In this document: piece after piece, positions 1 to 9,074 of the stretch
How the letters are laid out: each line of letters begins with the position of its first letter
Numbering within the stretch: position 1 is the stretch's first letter
DNA from: an uncultured Sphaerochaeta sp.
GTDB taxonomy: Bacteria > Spirochaetota > Spirochaetia > Sphaerochaetales > Sphaerochaetaceae
DNA: 64,000 bases
Assembly (NCBI RefSeq): GCF_963677315.1
Contig: NZ_OY781939.1
Span: forward strand, 2,480,001-2,544,000
Reading direction: 5' to 3'
Notes under the pieces: model-generated
Told to the model about the DNA's origin: nothing
Seen by the model: only the letters and a program-made list of their open reading frames with translations
Databases searched by the model: none
Program-made: the position numbers and the translations under genes

Positions 1-1
1 C

Positions 2-361
2 CTCTCGATCGGAGTAGGGGGGAGCGGTCTGATGGCCATGTTCCGTATCATACACAGCCTTCCCATCTGGTACTTCCTGGTTCCGGTCTATGGCCTTGCA
101 GTGCTGCTCTCTTTCCGGGTTCCGGATCTTTTTGTAGGGCTCTCCTTCGATAGTGGGAGTGTAAGCTCAGGCCCTCTGGCTTCTACGTTCATTCTCAGTT
201 TTGCCATAGGAGCCTCTACCTCAGTGGGGGGGGACCCTGTCAGTGATGCATTCGGGATTATCATTTTTGTATCCATGACACCTGTGGTGATAGTCCAACT
301 CTTAGGCTTGCTCTACAAACGAAAACAAGCCAAGCTGGAAAAAGGAGGAAAAGGACAATGA
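2..361 (+). CDS. DUF1538 family membrane protein (3' part only)
   Basis: The frame is open from the first bases, so the gene starts upstream and only about 119 C-terminal residues are visible. They contain several hydrophobic segments, a glycine-rich GVGGSG stretch, the FDSGSVSSGPL motif and a following DAFGI segment. I recognise this pattern as the DUF1538 integral membrane family, of unknown transport function. The tail is short and Lys/Gly-rich and probably cytoplasmic. The stop overlaps the next start by 4 bases (ATGA), so it is translationally coupled to a PII-like protein. That arrangement suggests a membrane protein controlled by a PII-type partner, which is inference. An internal ATG at 32 could be mistaken for the start, but the upstream codons continue the family pattern. 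Confidence 0.8.
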   Translation, partial: LSIGVGGSGLMAMFRIIHSLPIWYFLVPVYGLAVLLSFRVPDLFVGLSFDSGSVSSGPLASTFILSFAIGASTSVGGDPVSDAFGIIIFVSMTPVVIVQLLGLLYKRKQAKLEKGGKGQ

Positions 362-954
362 GTAGCTTGTTGTTGGCTATTGTAGGAGCAGGAAAAGCAG
401 ATTCACTCATGCAACTTGCAAAAGAGTCAGGGAGCAGTGGGGGTACCATTCTCAGGGGACGCGGCACTGCTTCAAGTTCATTGCTCTGTCTTTTGGGCCT
501 AGGTGATGCAGACAAGGAAGTGTTGCTTACCTTGGTTGATGATGGGGTTGAACAAACGGTGTGGGATGCGCTTTCAAGATTTCCCCATACCAGAGGACTG
601 CTTGCATCTGTTCCTGCAAGCAGGAATGAAGATCATCCAGTTGTGAAAGAGCATTCATTTGACTTGATATACATGATCTGTGCTAGCGGATTTGCTGATG
701 ATATCATGGCCGCAGCCCGTAAGGCAGGGGCCGGAGGTGGGACGATTATGGAAGGAAGGGGAACGGCAACCTCGGAGGATATCGACTTTTTCTCCGCATC
801 CTTGGTTCCCGAGAAAGAAATGCTCATAATCCTTCTTCCCCACACAGAACGTGATGCGGTAATGGAGGCTGTATCCAAGCTTCCTTTCTTGCAGGAAGAG
901 GGAAGCGGTATAGCCTTTAGTGTTCCAGTACAAAAGGTTGCTACACTCAGATAG
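358..954 (+). CDS. Tandem PII-like (P-II family) signalling protein
   Basis: A 198-residue soluble protein made of two related halves. Residues 3-40 (AIVGAGKADSLMQLAKESGSSGG, then GRGT) and residues about 101-139 (ICASGFADDIMAAARK, GGGT, GRGT) repeat the same pattern of hydrophobic strand, helix and a glycine-rich GGGT-x-x-x-GRGT loop. This is typical of the PII/GlnB-like fold, where the loop binds a nucleotide or a partner. Each half ends in a strand-helix-strand unit. It overlaps the DUF1538 gene by 4 bases, so it very probably regulates that membrane protein. The ligand is unknown. The classical uridylylated T-loop tyrosine context of GlnB is not evident, so a role in nitrogen control should not be assumed. 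Confidence 0.78.
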   Translation: MSSLLLAIVGAGKADSLMQLAKESGSSGGTILRGRGTASSSLLCLLGLGDADKEVLLTLVDDGVEQTVWDALSRFPHTRGLLASVPASRNEDHPVVKEHSFDLIYMICASGFADDIMAAARKAGAGGGTIMEGRGTATSEDIDFFSASLVPEKEMLIILLPHTERDAVMEAVSKLPFLQEEGSGIAFSVPVQKVATLR

Positions 955-1103
955 TGTTGGTCTGAGGCTATACATAGCTAGGTTGTATCAGTACTATGCA
1001 AACACGAAAAAGGGTTCACTATCTTGAACTTTGTGTTAATATAATAACATTTTGTTAAAAATTTCAATTATTTGTTACTAAACTATTGCGCAAACTCTGA
1101 AAA

Positions 1104-1120
1104 ATCAGTACCGTACTGAT
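1104..1120. promoter_or_regulatory. Palindrome in the asd upstream region
   Basis: ATCAGTAC-C-GTACTGAT is a perfect 8-bp inverted repeat with a 1-base centre, 46 bases before the asd start. A half-site ATCAGTAC recurs at 987-994. It overlaps a 13-mer (TGAAAAATCAGTA, 1098-1110) that also occurs upstream of pckG at 7097-7109. It is probably an operator; the regulator is unknown. The rest of the 955-1166 gap is AT-rich (1020-1090) with no other clear element. Confidence 0.45.
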
Positions 1121-1166
1121 ACATTAGTGAAGAAAACGGATACCAATCCGGTTAGGAGATCCCTCG

Positions 1167-2186
1167 ATGGAGAAGAAAATTAAAGTTGCCGTAATGGGTG
1201 CCACAGGTGCAGTTGGACAGGTTTTTATGTGGATGCTTGCAGATCATCCTTGGTTTGAGCTCACGTATGCAACAGCATCAGCTTCTCGTGTCGGCTTGAA
1301 ATATGCCTCCACAGTGCACTGGGTCATGCCATTTGAAATGCCCAAGAAAATCAGGGACGTGGAAGTAAAGGAATTTAATATTGAAGCAATGCAGGAAGAA
1401 GGGGTACAGATTGTGTTCTCCGCCCTTCCCGCTGAGGTTGCCAGTGAAGCTGAACCACAGCTTCGAGATAACGGATTCTTTGTGTTCTCGAACGCGGCTT
1501 CCATGCGTTATGATCCCAATGTTCCCATTCTTATCCCGGAAACCAATATTGAACAGCTTGATCTTGTACAGGCACAAGGATATCCCGAAAAGGGTTTTGT
1601 GGTAACCAATGCCAACTGCGTCACCACTGGGTTGGCAATGGCTCTGGCCCCACTACGGAAATATGGTATCAAAAATATCATGTTGCACAGCTACCAGAGT
1701 GTCAGTGGAGCAGGCTATCCAGGTCTCTCTTCCTTCGATATCACCGATAACTGTATTCCCTTCATCAGGGGAGAGGAAGAGAAGATCGAGAAAGAGATCA
1801 AGAAGATCCTTACCATTGATCCAGAGGTATATTGTTTCACCGTCCGAGTACCGGTCATGTTTGGACACCTTGAAGCTGTCTGGTTGGATCTGGAGCAGGA
1901 TGTTGAGGTTGAGGACATTGTCAAGGATTGGGCAGATTTCAAGAATGTACCAGACCTTCCTTCCACCGCAGTACAGCCTGTTGAATATGGTGCAGATCCC
2001 ACCTTCCCGCAGCCCAAGTATGCCTTCTGGGGGAATCCCAGTGGAATGGTGGTGTACACCGGCCGCTTGAAGAAGAAGAATGGAAAGATCGGATTCCTCC
2101 TGATGGTCAACAACATCGTAAAGGGCGCAGCTGGTGGTTCAATCCAGAATGCTGAAGCCTTTGTGAAGAAGTTCGGCCTTATTTAA
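1167..2186 (+). CDS. asd: Aspartate-semialdehyde dehydrogenase
   Basis: 339 residues, the usual length. It catalyses NADP-dependent reduction of aspartyl phosphate to aspartate semialdehyde, the branch point to lysine/diaminopimelate, threonine and methionine. Seen: an N-terminal Rossmann GATGAVG (11-17), the active-site cysteine C151 in TNANCVTT, a substrate-binding SGAGYPG (181-187) and the catalytic histidine H235 in VMFGHLEAVW. The sequence has the flavour of the archaeal/fungal-type branch of the family rather than the enterobacterial one. An AGGAG Shine-Dalgarno lies about 8 bases before the ATG, and the gene is monocistronic with a strong terminator behind it. A palindrome about 50 bases upstream may be its operator. 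Confidence 0.95.
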   Translation: MEKKIKVAVMGATGAVGQVFMWMLADHPWFELTYATASASRVGLKYASTVHWVMPFEMPKKIRDVEVKEFNIEAMQEEGVQIVFSALPAEVASEAEPQLRDNGFFVFSNAASMRYDPNVPILIPETNIEQLDLVQAQGYPEKGFVVTNANCVTTGLAMALAPLRKYGIKNIMLHSYQSVSGAGYPGLSSFDITDNCIPFIRGEEEKIEKEIKKILTIDPEVYCFTVRVPVMFGHLEAVWLDLEQDVEVEDIVKDWADFKNVPDLPSTAVQPVEYGADPTFPQPKYAFWGNPSGMVVYTGRLKKKNGKIGFLLMVNNIVKGAAGGSIQNAEAFVKKFGLI

Positions 2187-2206
2187 ACAGCCCATCATGC
2201 ACTCCA

Positions 2207-2250
2207 AGGGCTCCCTTTCTCAGTTGAGAATAGGGAGCCCTGTTTGTTTC
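2207..2250 (+). terminator. Intrinsic terminator after asd
   Basis: A perfect 10-bp stem, AGGGCTCCCT / AGGGAGCCCT (2207-2216 and 2232-2241), with a 15-base loop, followed by a T-rich GTTTGTTTCC tract. Confidence 0.8.
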
Positions 2251-2303
2251 CTTTACTTGCGGAAACCATGAAGAATTTCTACTATGCAGAGTAAGGAGCC
2301 AAC

Positions 2304-2801
2304 ATGAGGGAATATTGGGATCTCTATGACCATGCAAGAAAGCCTCTGGGAAGAATTCACCAGAGAGGCCTCCCCCTAGGTGAGGGTGAGTATCATGTTG
2401 TGGTTTCAGTGTGGACCGTGAATCAGGATGGGAAAATACTCATCACCCTCCGTTCTGAAGAGAAGGAACTGTTTCCCGGGCATTGGGAGAATACCGCAGG
2501 ATCGGTAATGAGAGGGGAGACCAGTTTGGATGCTGCACTGAGGGAGTTGAGGGAAGAAACCGGCATTGAAGCTACCCCTGAAGAAATCACCTGCTTGGGG
2601 ACCGTGCTCAAAATAGCTTCATTTGTCGATATCTTTCTGGTGAGAAAAATGCTTGACCCCGATTCCATTCAACTGCAGAAAGGAGAGACTACTGCCTACC
2701 GTTGGGTTTCCTACGATGAGTTGAAAGAGATGGACAGACAAGGCAAGCTTGCCTTTCCTCTTTTCTCCCCTTTCCAGATGGCAATGGAAAACGAATGCTA
2801 A
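2304..2801 (+). CDS. Nudix hydrolase
   Basis: 165 residues. The complete Nudix box G-x5-E-x7-R-E-L-x-E-E-x-G-I spans residues 66-88 (G66, E72, R80, E81, E84, E85, G87). It marks a Mg-dependent pyrophosphohydrolase of nucleoside-diphosphate-linked compounds. The N-terminus (WDLYDHARKPLGRIHQRG) resembles the isopentenyl-diphosphate isomerase-like/YfcD group of Nudix proteins, so an IDI-like role is possible but unproven. A strong AAGGAG lies 7 bases before the ATG. The stop overlaps that of the convergent U32 peptidase gene by 4 bases. Confidence 0.88.
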   Translation: MREYWDLYDHARKPLGRIHQRGLPLGEGEYHVVVSVWTVNQDGKILITLRSEEKELFPGHWENTAGSVMRGETSLDAALRELREETGIEATPEEITCLGTVLKIASFVDIFLVRKMLDPDSIQLQKGETTAYRWVSYDELKEMDRQGKLAFPLFSPFQMAMENEC

Positions 2802-5053
2802 GCGTTCACAACGGTAGTGATGCAATCCTCTACGATAACCCGATACCGTTGGTTGTCACCCTTCACATACCATGATCCCCTATAAGGACATCCCTCGCAA
2901 CTTAATCGCAGTGAGTCATGGCGAAAACATGATCGGCTGATGAACAACGGCGGACTGAATGCATCATCCACTACAGTGGGAATGAATGGCCAGTACTCTG
3001 TATCTGTCTCTTTTCTTTCCATCCAGAGATAACCACCCTCCATTTTCAATCCAAACGTAAGGGCTAGGTTCGCCGCCTCGCTGTTTGCCAGGTATAGGTA
3101 GATATCAAAGAAACAAGGCAATTGATGATCCCTGAAATATGCAATCTGACCCAAGTTGTTCAATCCAAAGGAGACTGAATCCAAAAGATTCTCTTCCTTC
3201 ATCCTGGCAACAACCTTGTCCAAATCAGCGAAGAATGCATCCTCATCGAACATAATCGGACTTAACGGTAGGTAATAGTGATCCTCATGGTTGAAGAGCA
3301 AGGAAGCAAGTGGCTGCTGTGCATGTGCGAGAGTCTTCAATTCGAGGTAAGGGATTTTCTGTTCAGTAAGTAGCAGGGAACGTGGAGGCAGTGTGCTCAT
3401 TTCCAGTTTCTCGGCAATGGGCTCACGAACTAGACTCTTGGTAAGCTCCTGGGCCAGCGTCCGGTCAAGAAGATCATACCAGTCACGTCTGATTGTCTTG
3501 AGAACTGAGAGAGGTAGGAATATCTGCTCAAGTGAGAGCTGTGTTCTATTCACGAGGTTGATGGAGCCAAGGGTGAGGAAAGAGGTATCACTTTGGCTGA
3601 ATATGGAAACAATATTGGACTCAGTCTCTTGGGGTTTGCGAGCCTCGCTCGTGGGAATTTCGTATGTCGCTTCCCCATATTGGCATTGGATCGACAACAA
3701 GCCCTCTTCCAAGGTAAATGTCATGTCGAGCGGATGCTTGCTGAGAGGAAGTGCCTCACTGATTAGGGCAGGATTCTGGTCATGTCTGCTGATCAGGTAA
3801 AAGAATTCACCGGTGTGTGGACGGGGAGCATTGGCTGGTAGTGGTATTGCCACCGACTCGCCTTCATATGCTTCAGTAATACTCCTACCTCTTTGGTCTA
3901 TCAGGGTGTTGATGCCAAATTTGATGGTATCGATCGGTTGCCTCTGGCTTCTGATGAAGTACATTAATCCATCTCGGAGTGCTACATCGGTAAGCAGGGT
4001 AACCATGACTGAATCACTCTTAACCAGTGTGATCCTTGCTGCCTTGATGCCACGATGACCTGGGTAGCTTGTACTCCCGAGGGTAGGGGCTCTTCTGATG
4101 GTGAAGTCTTGTTTCTCTCGTCCATAGGAGGCCAACCAACCAGAGGTTTGTCGACGGGAGAAGACCACTGAGAGGGCCTCATCCAGCTCTTCAGCGCTAT
4201 CATCCCCATCAAGGACCGCACGGTAGTACCGTGCTGCCAAGCCGGTATAGGCAGGGCTTTTCATCCTCCCTTCCACCTTCAGGCTTTCAATGCCCAACTC
4301 TTCCAGTTCCTTTGCAACAGGGCCCGCTTTCATGTCACTCATGGAGAAGAACCAACCATCCTTGACTCCTTGTGGGATTGGGGAAAGCGCACTCGGCACA
4401 GCACTGTCATGTTCAACAGTGAAGTAGTTTCTGCATATCTGGGCACAGCTACCTCTGTTTGCACTTCTGCCACATAGTTGTTCGCTGGCCGTACAGAGTC
4501 CTGAGAAGCTATAGCAGAGGGCGCCGTGGATGAACACCTTCAGTTCCACATCCTTGCACGATTCACGAATTCGCTTGACCTCCTGGAACGTCAGTTCCCT
4601 TGCAAGCACCACTCGTTCGAATCCAAGGCGAACCAGTTCTTGTACCCCGGTGATGGTATGTACGGCCAGCTGGGTACTTGCGTGAAGAGAGAGGCTAGGG
4701 GCATAGGTTTTCACAAGGTTGATCAAACCTAGGTCCTGGACGATGATGCCGTCACAGCCGATGAAGTCGATATGCTTGAGTGTCTTGTATGCCTCATCCA
4801 GTTCTGACTCTTCGATGAGGGTATTTACGGTAACATAGATTTTTTTCCCTTCAGTAAGCGCAACTTGGCGAAGCTTTGCCAAGTCCTCGAAGGTGAAATT
4901 GGTGGCGTTTGCACGAGCGGAAAAACTTTTCAGCCCGAGATATACAGCATCTGCCCCTTCTTTGAAGGCCGTCAGTGCTGATTGCAGGGATCCTGCGGGA
5001 AGTGCGAGTTCTGTCATGTCCCTAAGGGTAGTGGTGTGCCCCTTCTCTGTCAA
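2798..5053 (-). CDS. U32 family peptidase / RlhA-like rRNA hydroxylation protein
   Basis: 751 residues. The N-terminal TIM-barrel-like U32 domain is clear: ALPAGSLQSALTAFKEGADAVYLG near residue 18, HASTQLAVHT, LARELTF, and the signature FIHGALCYSFSGLC followed by CGRSANRGSCAQIC, whose cysteines bind a cofactor in this family. It is far longer than collagenase-like YegQ/TrhP (about 450) and closer to the RlhA/YdcP type, which acts with tRNA/rRNA hydroxylation at 23S C2501. A further cysteine pair sits at the C-terminus (CEGCPYRGSW). The start overlaps the end of the upstream MFS gene by 4 bases, so the two are co-transcribed. The protease name is historical, and an RNA-modification role is the better guess. 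Confidence 0.85.
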   Translation of the reverse strand: MTEKGHTTTLRDMTELALPAGSLQSALTAFKEGADAVYLGLKSFSARANATNFTFEDLAKLRQVALTEGKKIYVTVNTLIEESELDEAYKTLKHIDFIGCDGIIVQDLGLINLVKTYAPSLSLHASTQLAVHTITGVQELVRLGFERVVLARELTFQEVKRIRESCKDVELKVFIHGALCYSFSGLCTASEQLCGRSANRGSCAQICRNYFTVEHDSAVPSALSPIPQGVKDGWFFSMSDMKAGPVAKELEELGIESLKVEGRMKSPAYTGLAARYYRAVLDGDDSAEELDEALSVVFSRRQTSGWLASYGREKQDFTIRRAPTLGSTSYPGHRGIKAARITLVKSDSVMVTLLTDVALRDGLMYFIRSQRQPIDTIKFGINTLIDQRGRSITEAYEGESVAIPLPANAPRPHTGEFFYLISRHDQNPALISEALPLSKHPLDMTFTLEEGLLSIQCQYGEATYEIPTSEARKPQETESNIVSIFSQSDTSFLTLGSINLVNRTQLSLEQIFLPLSVLKTIRRDWYDLLDRTLAQELTKSLVREPIAEKLEMSTLPPRSLLLTEQKIPYLELKTLAHAQQPLASLLFNHEDHYYLPLSPIMFDEDAFFADLDKVVARMKEENLLDSVSFGLNNLGQIAYFRDHQLPCFFDIYLYLANSEAANLALTFGLKMEGGYLWMERKETDTEYWPFIPTVVDDAFSPPLFISRSCFRHDSLRLSCEGCPYRGSWYVKGDNQRYRVIVEDCITTVVNA

Positions 5054-6402
5054 TCTGAAGCCATTCGACGTCGGTGGAGCTCTTCGACAATCTGGTGATG
5101 CTTCTCCTCACTCAGCGGGTAGAAGAGGATTGGAATAATACCGAAAATGCTGGCGAGAAATGGGAGTAGGGTGGTAAGGCTATGGATTCCCCAAAGGGTT
5201 GAGCTGCTCTGTGCCATATTGGGAATATACCCAACCAAGGAGAGGGTGGAGGCAATGATGATCGAAGTGACAGCTGCGGTAAGTTTTGCAAGGAATGTCT
5301 GGCTGCTGAAAATGGTGCCTTCATTGCGTTTCCCACTTTTCAGCTCACCATATTCGATGGTGTCAGCGATCATGGCAGTCTGTATTACCTGTGGACTTGC
5401 CATTCCTATCGAACTGATACAGTTGAAGAACAACAGTACAAAGAAGTTGTTCCAGCCGGTAAGGAAGAATCCCAGGCTTCCTGCAGCAAAGATGGCATAG
5501 TAGATAATACACGCACGCTTCTTGCCAACTTTATTGGTCAGGTAGGGGACAGTTGCGATACCGATTAGGATGAAAGGGATGTTGATCCCAGCAAGCAGGG
5601 TATAGAGCAATTCATTTTGGAGGTTGTATTTTGCGTAGTAGATCAGCATGGAGAGCTTTCCCGTCTGCGCAATACCGGTAAACAATCCGCTTAGAATAAC
5701 GAGCAACAACGGCTTATTGGCCATAAAAACCTTGGGGATTTCGGAAAATTTGGGCTTCTCCTGCCCGTTGGCATAGACACGCTCTTTCACAAACAGGAAG
5801 GCGATGAGAAAGCATATGACGGTCAGCAGTGCATATGTCAGGCTTGTCATCTGGTAGCCCCGCTCCGGTTTCCCTTCCACCGAGAAAAGAAGGATCAATG
5901 GCTGAGTTGCCAAGGTTGCCAAGGCAATGGCAACAGTCGCCATGAAACGCGGGTAGACAACAATGCTGCTTCTCTCCTTGGTGTCCTCGCTTATGGTACT
6001 GCTCATTGCCCAAAAGGGAACATCACTGGCCGTGTAAATCATGCCGAAAATGATATACGTGAAGGCAGCCCATGCGATTTTTCCTCCTGGGGAGAAGTCA
6101 GGGGTGCTGAACGCAGCCACCGCAAAGGGTACGAAGAGGATCGGGGTGAATAAGAGATAGGGGCGGAATTTCCCCCATCGAGAGCGTGTACGGTCAGCAA
6201 TCATTCCCATCAGAGGATCGTTTACTGCGTCCCACATCCGTGCAAGCAGAAGAATCATCCCAGCGGCTGCGGGTAGGAGACCAAAGATGTCTGTATAGAA
6301 GAACAGCAGAAAGTTTGCCATAAGATTGTACAGCATGTTCTGCCCGAAGCAGCCGAATCCATAGGCAAACTTTTCCTTCTTTGGCACCCATTTTGTTTCC
6401 AT
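5050..6402 (-). CDS. MFS sugar:cation symporter, GPH (MelB-like) family
   Basis: A 450-residue integral membrane protein with about 12 hydrophobic segments. The N-terminus KFAYGFGCFGQNMLYNL and the loop DAVNDPLMGMIADRTRSRWGKFRPYLL are the hallmark of glycoside-pentoside-hexuronide:cation symporters. It probably imports a mono- or disaccharide with Na+ or H+ at the inner membrane. The frame is open up to 6768, but that extension runs through the divergent cNMP-protein gene and promoter. The family-consistent start is METKWVPKKEKF at 6402. No convincing Shine-Dalgarno is seen there. The downstream U32 gene overlaps by 4 bases. The substrate cannot be deduced. Confidence 0.9.
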   Translation of the reverse strand: METKWVPKKEKFAYGFGCFGQNMLYNLMANFLLFFYTDIFGLLPAAAGMILLLARMWDAVNDPLMGMIADRTRSRWGKFRPYLLFTPILFVPFAVAAFSTPDFSPGGKIAWAAFTYIIFGMIYTASDVPFWAMSSTISEDTKERSSIVVYPRFMATVAIALATLATQPLILLFSVEGKPERGYQMTSLTYALLTVICFLIAFLFVKERVYANGQEKPKFSEIPKVFMANKPLLLVILSGLFTGIAQTGKLSMLIYYAKYNLQNELLYTLLAGINIPFILIGIATVPYLTNKVGKKRACIIYYAIFAAGSLGFFLTGWNNFFVLLFFNCISSIGMASPQVIQTAMIADTIEYGELKSGKRNEGTIFSSQTFLAKLTAAVTSIIIASTLSLVGYIPNMAQSSSTLWGIHSLTTLLPFLASIFGIIPILFYPLSEEKHHQIVEELHRRRMASD

Positions 6403-6444
6403 AGCAGAAAGTCTATCACAGAAATTGTAGGTTGCAAGCTTCCC

Positions 6445-6474
6445 TTGTACTGTTGTCACAGGTAATAGTATACT
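6445..6474 (+). promoter_or_regulatory. Promoter for the cNMP-binding protein gene
   Basis: -35 TTGTAC (6445-6450), 18-bp spacer, -10 TATACT (6469-6474). An AGGAGG Shine-Dalgarno follows at 6487-6492, 6 bases before the ATG. The spacer contains TGTTGTCACA. Its complement, TGTGACAACA, is repeated in the palindrome at 10029-10047. Confidence 0.5.
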
Positions 6475-6498
6475 TATTAGTAGGAGAGGAGGTCGCCC

Positions 6499-7047
6499 AT
6501 GAGTGATATACACGATGACAAACACCCGGTATTCGAAGTTCAGAAGGGAACCATCATCTATGAACAGGGTTCGTCCTGTTCCACCATGTTTCTTCTGGAA
6601 AGTGGTACTGTCGGGTTGTACCTGAACTACCATACACCCCAGCAATTTCAGCTCTTCGAGATATCCAAGCCCAATTCCAGCTTGGGAGAGATGGGACTGT
6701 TTGAGCAGGAGCCACGCAATGCCACAGCTGTTGCCCTCAGTGATTGCCAGCTGGTCGAGATTTCCCAAGAGAGTTTCCCTGCTTTTATTGCATCACATCC
6801 TGAAGCCACAAAGCAGATCATTCTTGATCTGAGCCAGCGGTTCAAGATGGCGATTCAGGAAGTAAGGAACAGCCAGCAGATCATTCTGGAAAGTCTGGAA
6901 GCATTGAAAGAGGCACAGGCAAACAAGAAGGATAGCTTGAAGGAACGGATCCGGAAGATTTCCGATTACCTGCTTGATATTCCCGAGGATGTTCCTCCTG
7001 AACTCTATCTAAGCTTCAATTCGCGGTTTCATGGGACTATGTTTTAA
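6499..7047 (+). CDS. Stand-alone cyclic nucleotide-binding domain protein
   Basis: 182 residues with a single cNMP-binding fold: VFEVQKGTIIYEQGSSCSTMFLLESGTVGLYL (about 11-42), then the phosphate-binding-cassette-like GEMGLFEQEPRNATAVA (about 63-79). A long charged helix (LSQRFKMAIQEVRNSQQIILESLEALKEAQ) follows and is likely a coiled coil. There is no helix-turn-helix, so it is not a Crp-type transcription factor by itself. It may bind cAMP or another ligand and act through protein contacts, which is inference. It is transcribed alone behind a good promoter and an AGGAGG site. The cassette arginine appears as PRNATA, consistent with ligand binding. Confidence 0.82.
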   Translation: MSDIHDDKHPVFEVQKGTIIYEQGSSCSTMFLLESGTVGLYLNYHTPQQFQLFEISKPNSSLGEMGLFEQEPRNATAVALSDCQLVEISQESFPAFIASHPEATKQIILDLSQRFKMAIQEVRNSQQIILESLEALKEAQANKKDSLKERIRKISDYLLDIPEDVPPELYLSFNSRFHGTMF

Positions 7048-7175
7048 AAAAACGAGAAATATTACGAAAACTATAGCCCATTATATTGCTAAAGATTGAA
7101 AAATCAGTAATATAGGAAAAACACATTTCCTCTGATTGTAGTGAATTGTGCATCCCTATTATGAAGGAGTAGTCC

Positions 7176-9005
7176 ATGAACGTCGCAGATCTTACGCATT
7201 CTGGGCTCAAGCAGTGGATTCTGGATTTTGCAGAACTCACGACCCCTGAAGAAATCGTCATTGCCGATGGTAGTGCCGCCCAGTACGACGAATTGGTCGC
7301 ACAGCAGATTGCTGGTGGCTATTGCGTACCCCTGAATCCTGAGAAGAAGCCTGGTAGTATTGCTTACAACTCAGACCCTTCTGATGTTGCTCGCGTTGAG
7401 AACAGAACCTACATCGCAGCACAGAATAAGGAAGCAGCAGGGCCGACCAACAACTGGATTGACCCAGTTGCCTTGAAAGAGACCATGACCGGTCTTTACC
7501 GCGGTTGCATGAAGGGACGCACCCTCTATGTTATTCCTTTCTCAATGGGTCCTGTTGGCTCCCCGATTGCTAAGATTGGTGTTGAGCTTACTGACAGTGC
7601 CTATGTTGTCATCAATATGATGATCATGACCCGTGTTGGTGAAAAGGTCCTTGAGGTGCTCGGAACCGATGGTGAGTATGTACCTTGCTACCACTCAGTA
7701 GGCAAGCCGCTTGCTGAAGGTGAGAGTGACAATGGCCAGTGGCCTTGTGCTCCCATTGAGCAGAAGTACATCTCCCACTTCCCAGAAACCCGTGAAATCT
7801 GGTCCTATGGTTCAGGTTACGGCGGGAACGCACTGCTTGGAAAGAAGTGTCTTGCACTACGCATTGCATCAGTCTTGGCTCATGACGAAGGTTGGCTTGC
7901 AGAGCACATGCTCATTCTCAAGATAACCAGTCCTGAAGGCAAGAGCAAGTTTGTCGCAGGTGCATTCCCCTCCGCATGTGGAAAGACCAACCTCGCAATG
8001 CTTGTTCCGACCATCCCAGGTTGGAAGGTAGAGACCGTTGGTGATGACATCGCTTGGATGAAGTATGGCTCCGATGGACAGCTGTATGCGATCAATCCAG
8101 AAGCTGGATTCTTCGGTGTTGCTCCAGGAACTTCCAATGATTCCAACTATAATGCAATGGTCAGTGCATCCAAGAACAGTATCTTCACCAACTGTGCCCT
8201 CACAGAGGACAACGATGTTTGGTGGGAAGGTATTGGCTATGATGCCCCAAGCAAGTTGATCGACTGGCATGGCAATGAGTGGGTCCAGGACAAGGGAAAC
8301 AAGGAGCAGAAGACTGCTGCACATCCCAATGCCCGCTTTACCGCTCCTGCAGCCCAGTGCCCCAGTATTGCAAGTGAATGGGAAGACCCGAAGGGTGTGC
8401 CCATCAGTGCCATCCTCTTTGGTGGAAGAAGAGCTCATACCGTTCCTCTTGTTCACCAGAGCTACGACTGGAACCACGGTGTATTCCTCGGCTCCATCGT
8501 TGGGTCTGAGATCACCGCAGCAGCCCTCGACCTCAAGGTCGGTACCATCCGCCGTGATCCGTTTGCTATGCTTCCCTTCTGTGGATACAACATGGGAGAT
8601 TACTTCCAGCACTGGATCAACGTTGGTAAGGCTGCAAAGGACGAGAGCAAGCTTCCCAAGATTTTCTACGTCAACTGGTTCAGAAAGACCGAAGACGGAA
8701 AGTGGCTTTGGCCTGGATTTGGTGAAAACAGCCGCGTCCTGAAGTGGGTCTTTGAGGCCTGTGATGGGACTGCAAAGTCTGTTGATACCGCAATCGGTAC
8801 CATGCCTACAGCTGATGCAATCGACCTTCCTGAAGGCGTGAGCGAAGAGGATATGAGAGAGCTTCTCTCTGTCGATGTAGATGGTTGGCTCAAGGAAGTC
8901 GAAGACGTCCGCACCAATCACTACCCGAAGTTTGGTGATCATCTGCCAAAGGAACTTTCCTCTTTCCTCGACCAACTCGAGGCAAAATTGAAAGCTGCCA
9001 AGTAA
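7176..9005 (+). CDS. pckG: Phosphoenolpyruvate carboxykinase (GTP)
   Basis: 609 residues, full length for the GTP-dependent family. It interconverts oxaloacetate + GTP with PEP + CO2 + GDP. Seen: the kinase-1a P-loop [10 protein letters not shown] (263-272) with the reactive hyper-conserved cysteine C268, the metal-binding GDDIAWM (289-295), the RRDPFAM and [10 protein letters not shown] blocks, and [10 protein letters not shown] in the nucleotide pocket. In anaerobes it often runs in the PEP-carboxylating direction for succinate fermentation, which is plausible here but not shown. An AAGGAG site sits 8 bases before the ATG. The upstream gap (7048-7175) is AT-rich and shares a 13-mer with the asd upstream region. 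A strong terminator follows. Confidence 0.97.
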   Translation: MNVADLTHSGLKQWILDFAELTTPEEIVIADGSAAQYDELVAQQIAGGYCVPLNPEKKPGSIAYNSDPSDVARVENRTYIAAQNKEAAGPTNNWIDPVALKETMTGLYRGCMKGRTLYVIPFSMGPVGSPIAKIGVELTDSAYVVINMMIMTRVGEKVLEVLGTDGEYVPCYHSVGKPLAEGESDNGQWPCAPIEQKYISHFPETREIWSYGSGYGGNALLGKKCLALRIASVLAHDEGWLAEHMLILKITSPEGKSKFVAGAFPSACGKTNLAMLVPTIPGWKVETVGDDIAWMKYGSDGQLYAINPEAGFFGVAPGTSNDSNYNAMVSASKNSIFTNCALTEDNDVWWEGIGYDAPSKLIDWHGNEWVQDKGNKEQKTAAHPNARFTAPAAQCPSIASEWEDPKGVPISAILFGGRRAHTVPLVHQSYDWNHGVFLGSIVGSEITAAALDLKVGTIRRDPFAMLPFCGYNMGDYFQHWINVGKAAKDESKLPKIFYVNWFRKTEDGKWLWPGFGENSRVLKWVFEACDGTAKSVDTAIGTMPTADAIDLPEGVSEEDMRELLSVDVDGWLKEVEDVRTNHYPKFGDHLPKELSSFLDQLEAKLKAAK

Positions 9006-9033
9006 GCAGAAGATATAGCATTGTTTCAAATTG

Positions 9034-9059
9034 GCTCTTCCCCCGGGAAGAGCCTTTTG
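9034..9059 (+). terminator. Intrinsic terminator after pckG
   Basis: GGCTCTTCC / GGAAGAGCC stem with a CCCG loop (9034-9055) followed directly by TTTT. The -10 box of the next gene begins only 4 bases later. Confidence 0.85.
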
Positions 9060-9074
9060 ATGTATACTGACCAC

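Noticed and set aside
1024..1045. TTGAAC / TATAAT as asd promoter
   Set aside because: The two hexamers are only 10 bases apart, too close for sigma-70.
6403..6768. N-terminal extension of the MFS symporter to 572 residues
   Set aside because: It runs through the divergent promoter and the cNMP-protein gene and has no transporter similarity; the family start is at 6402.
6499..7047. Crp/Fnr transcription factor
   Set aside because: Only the cyclic-nucleotide domain is present; no helix-turn-helix follows.
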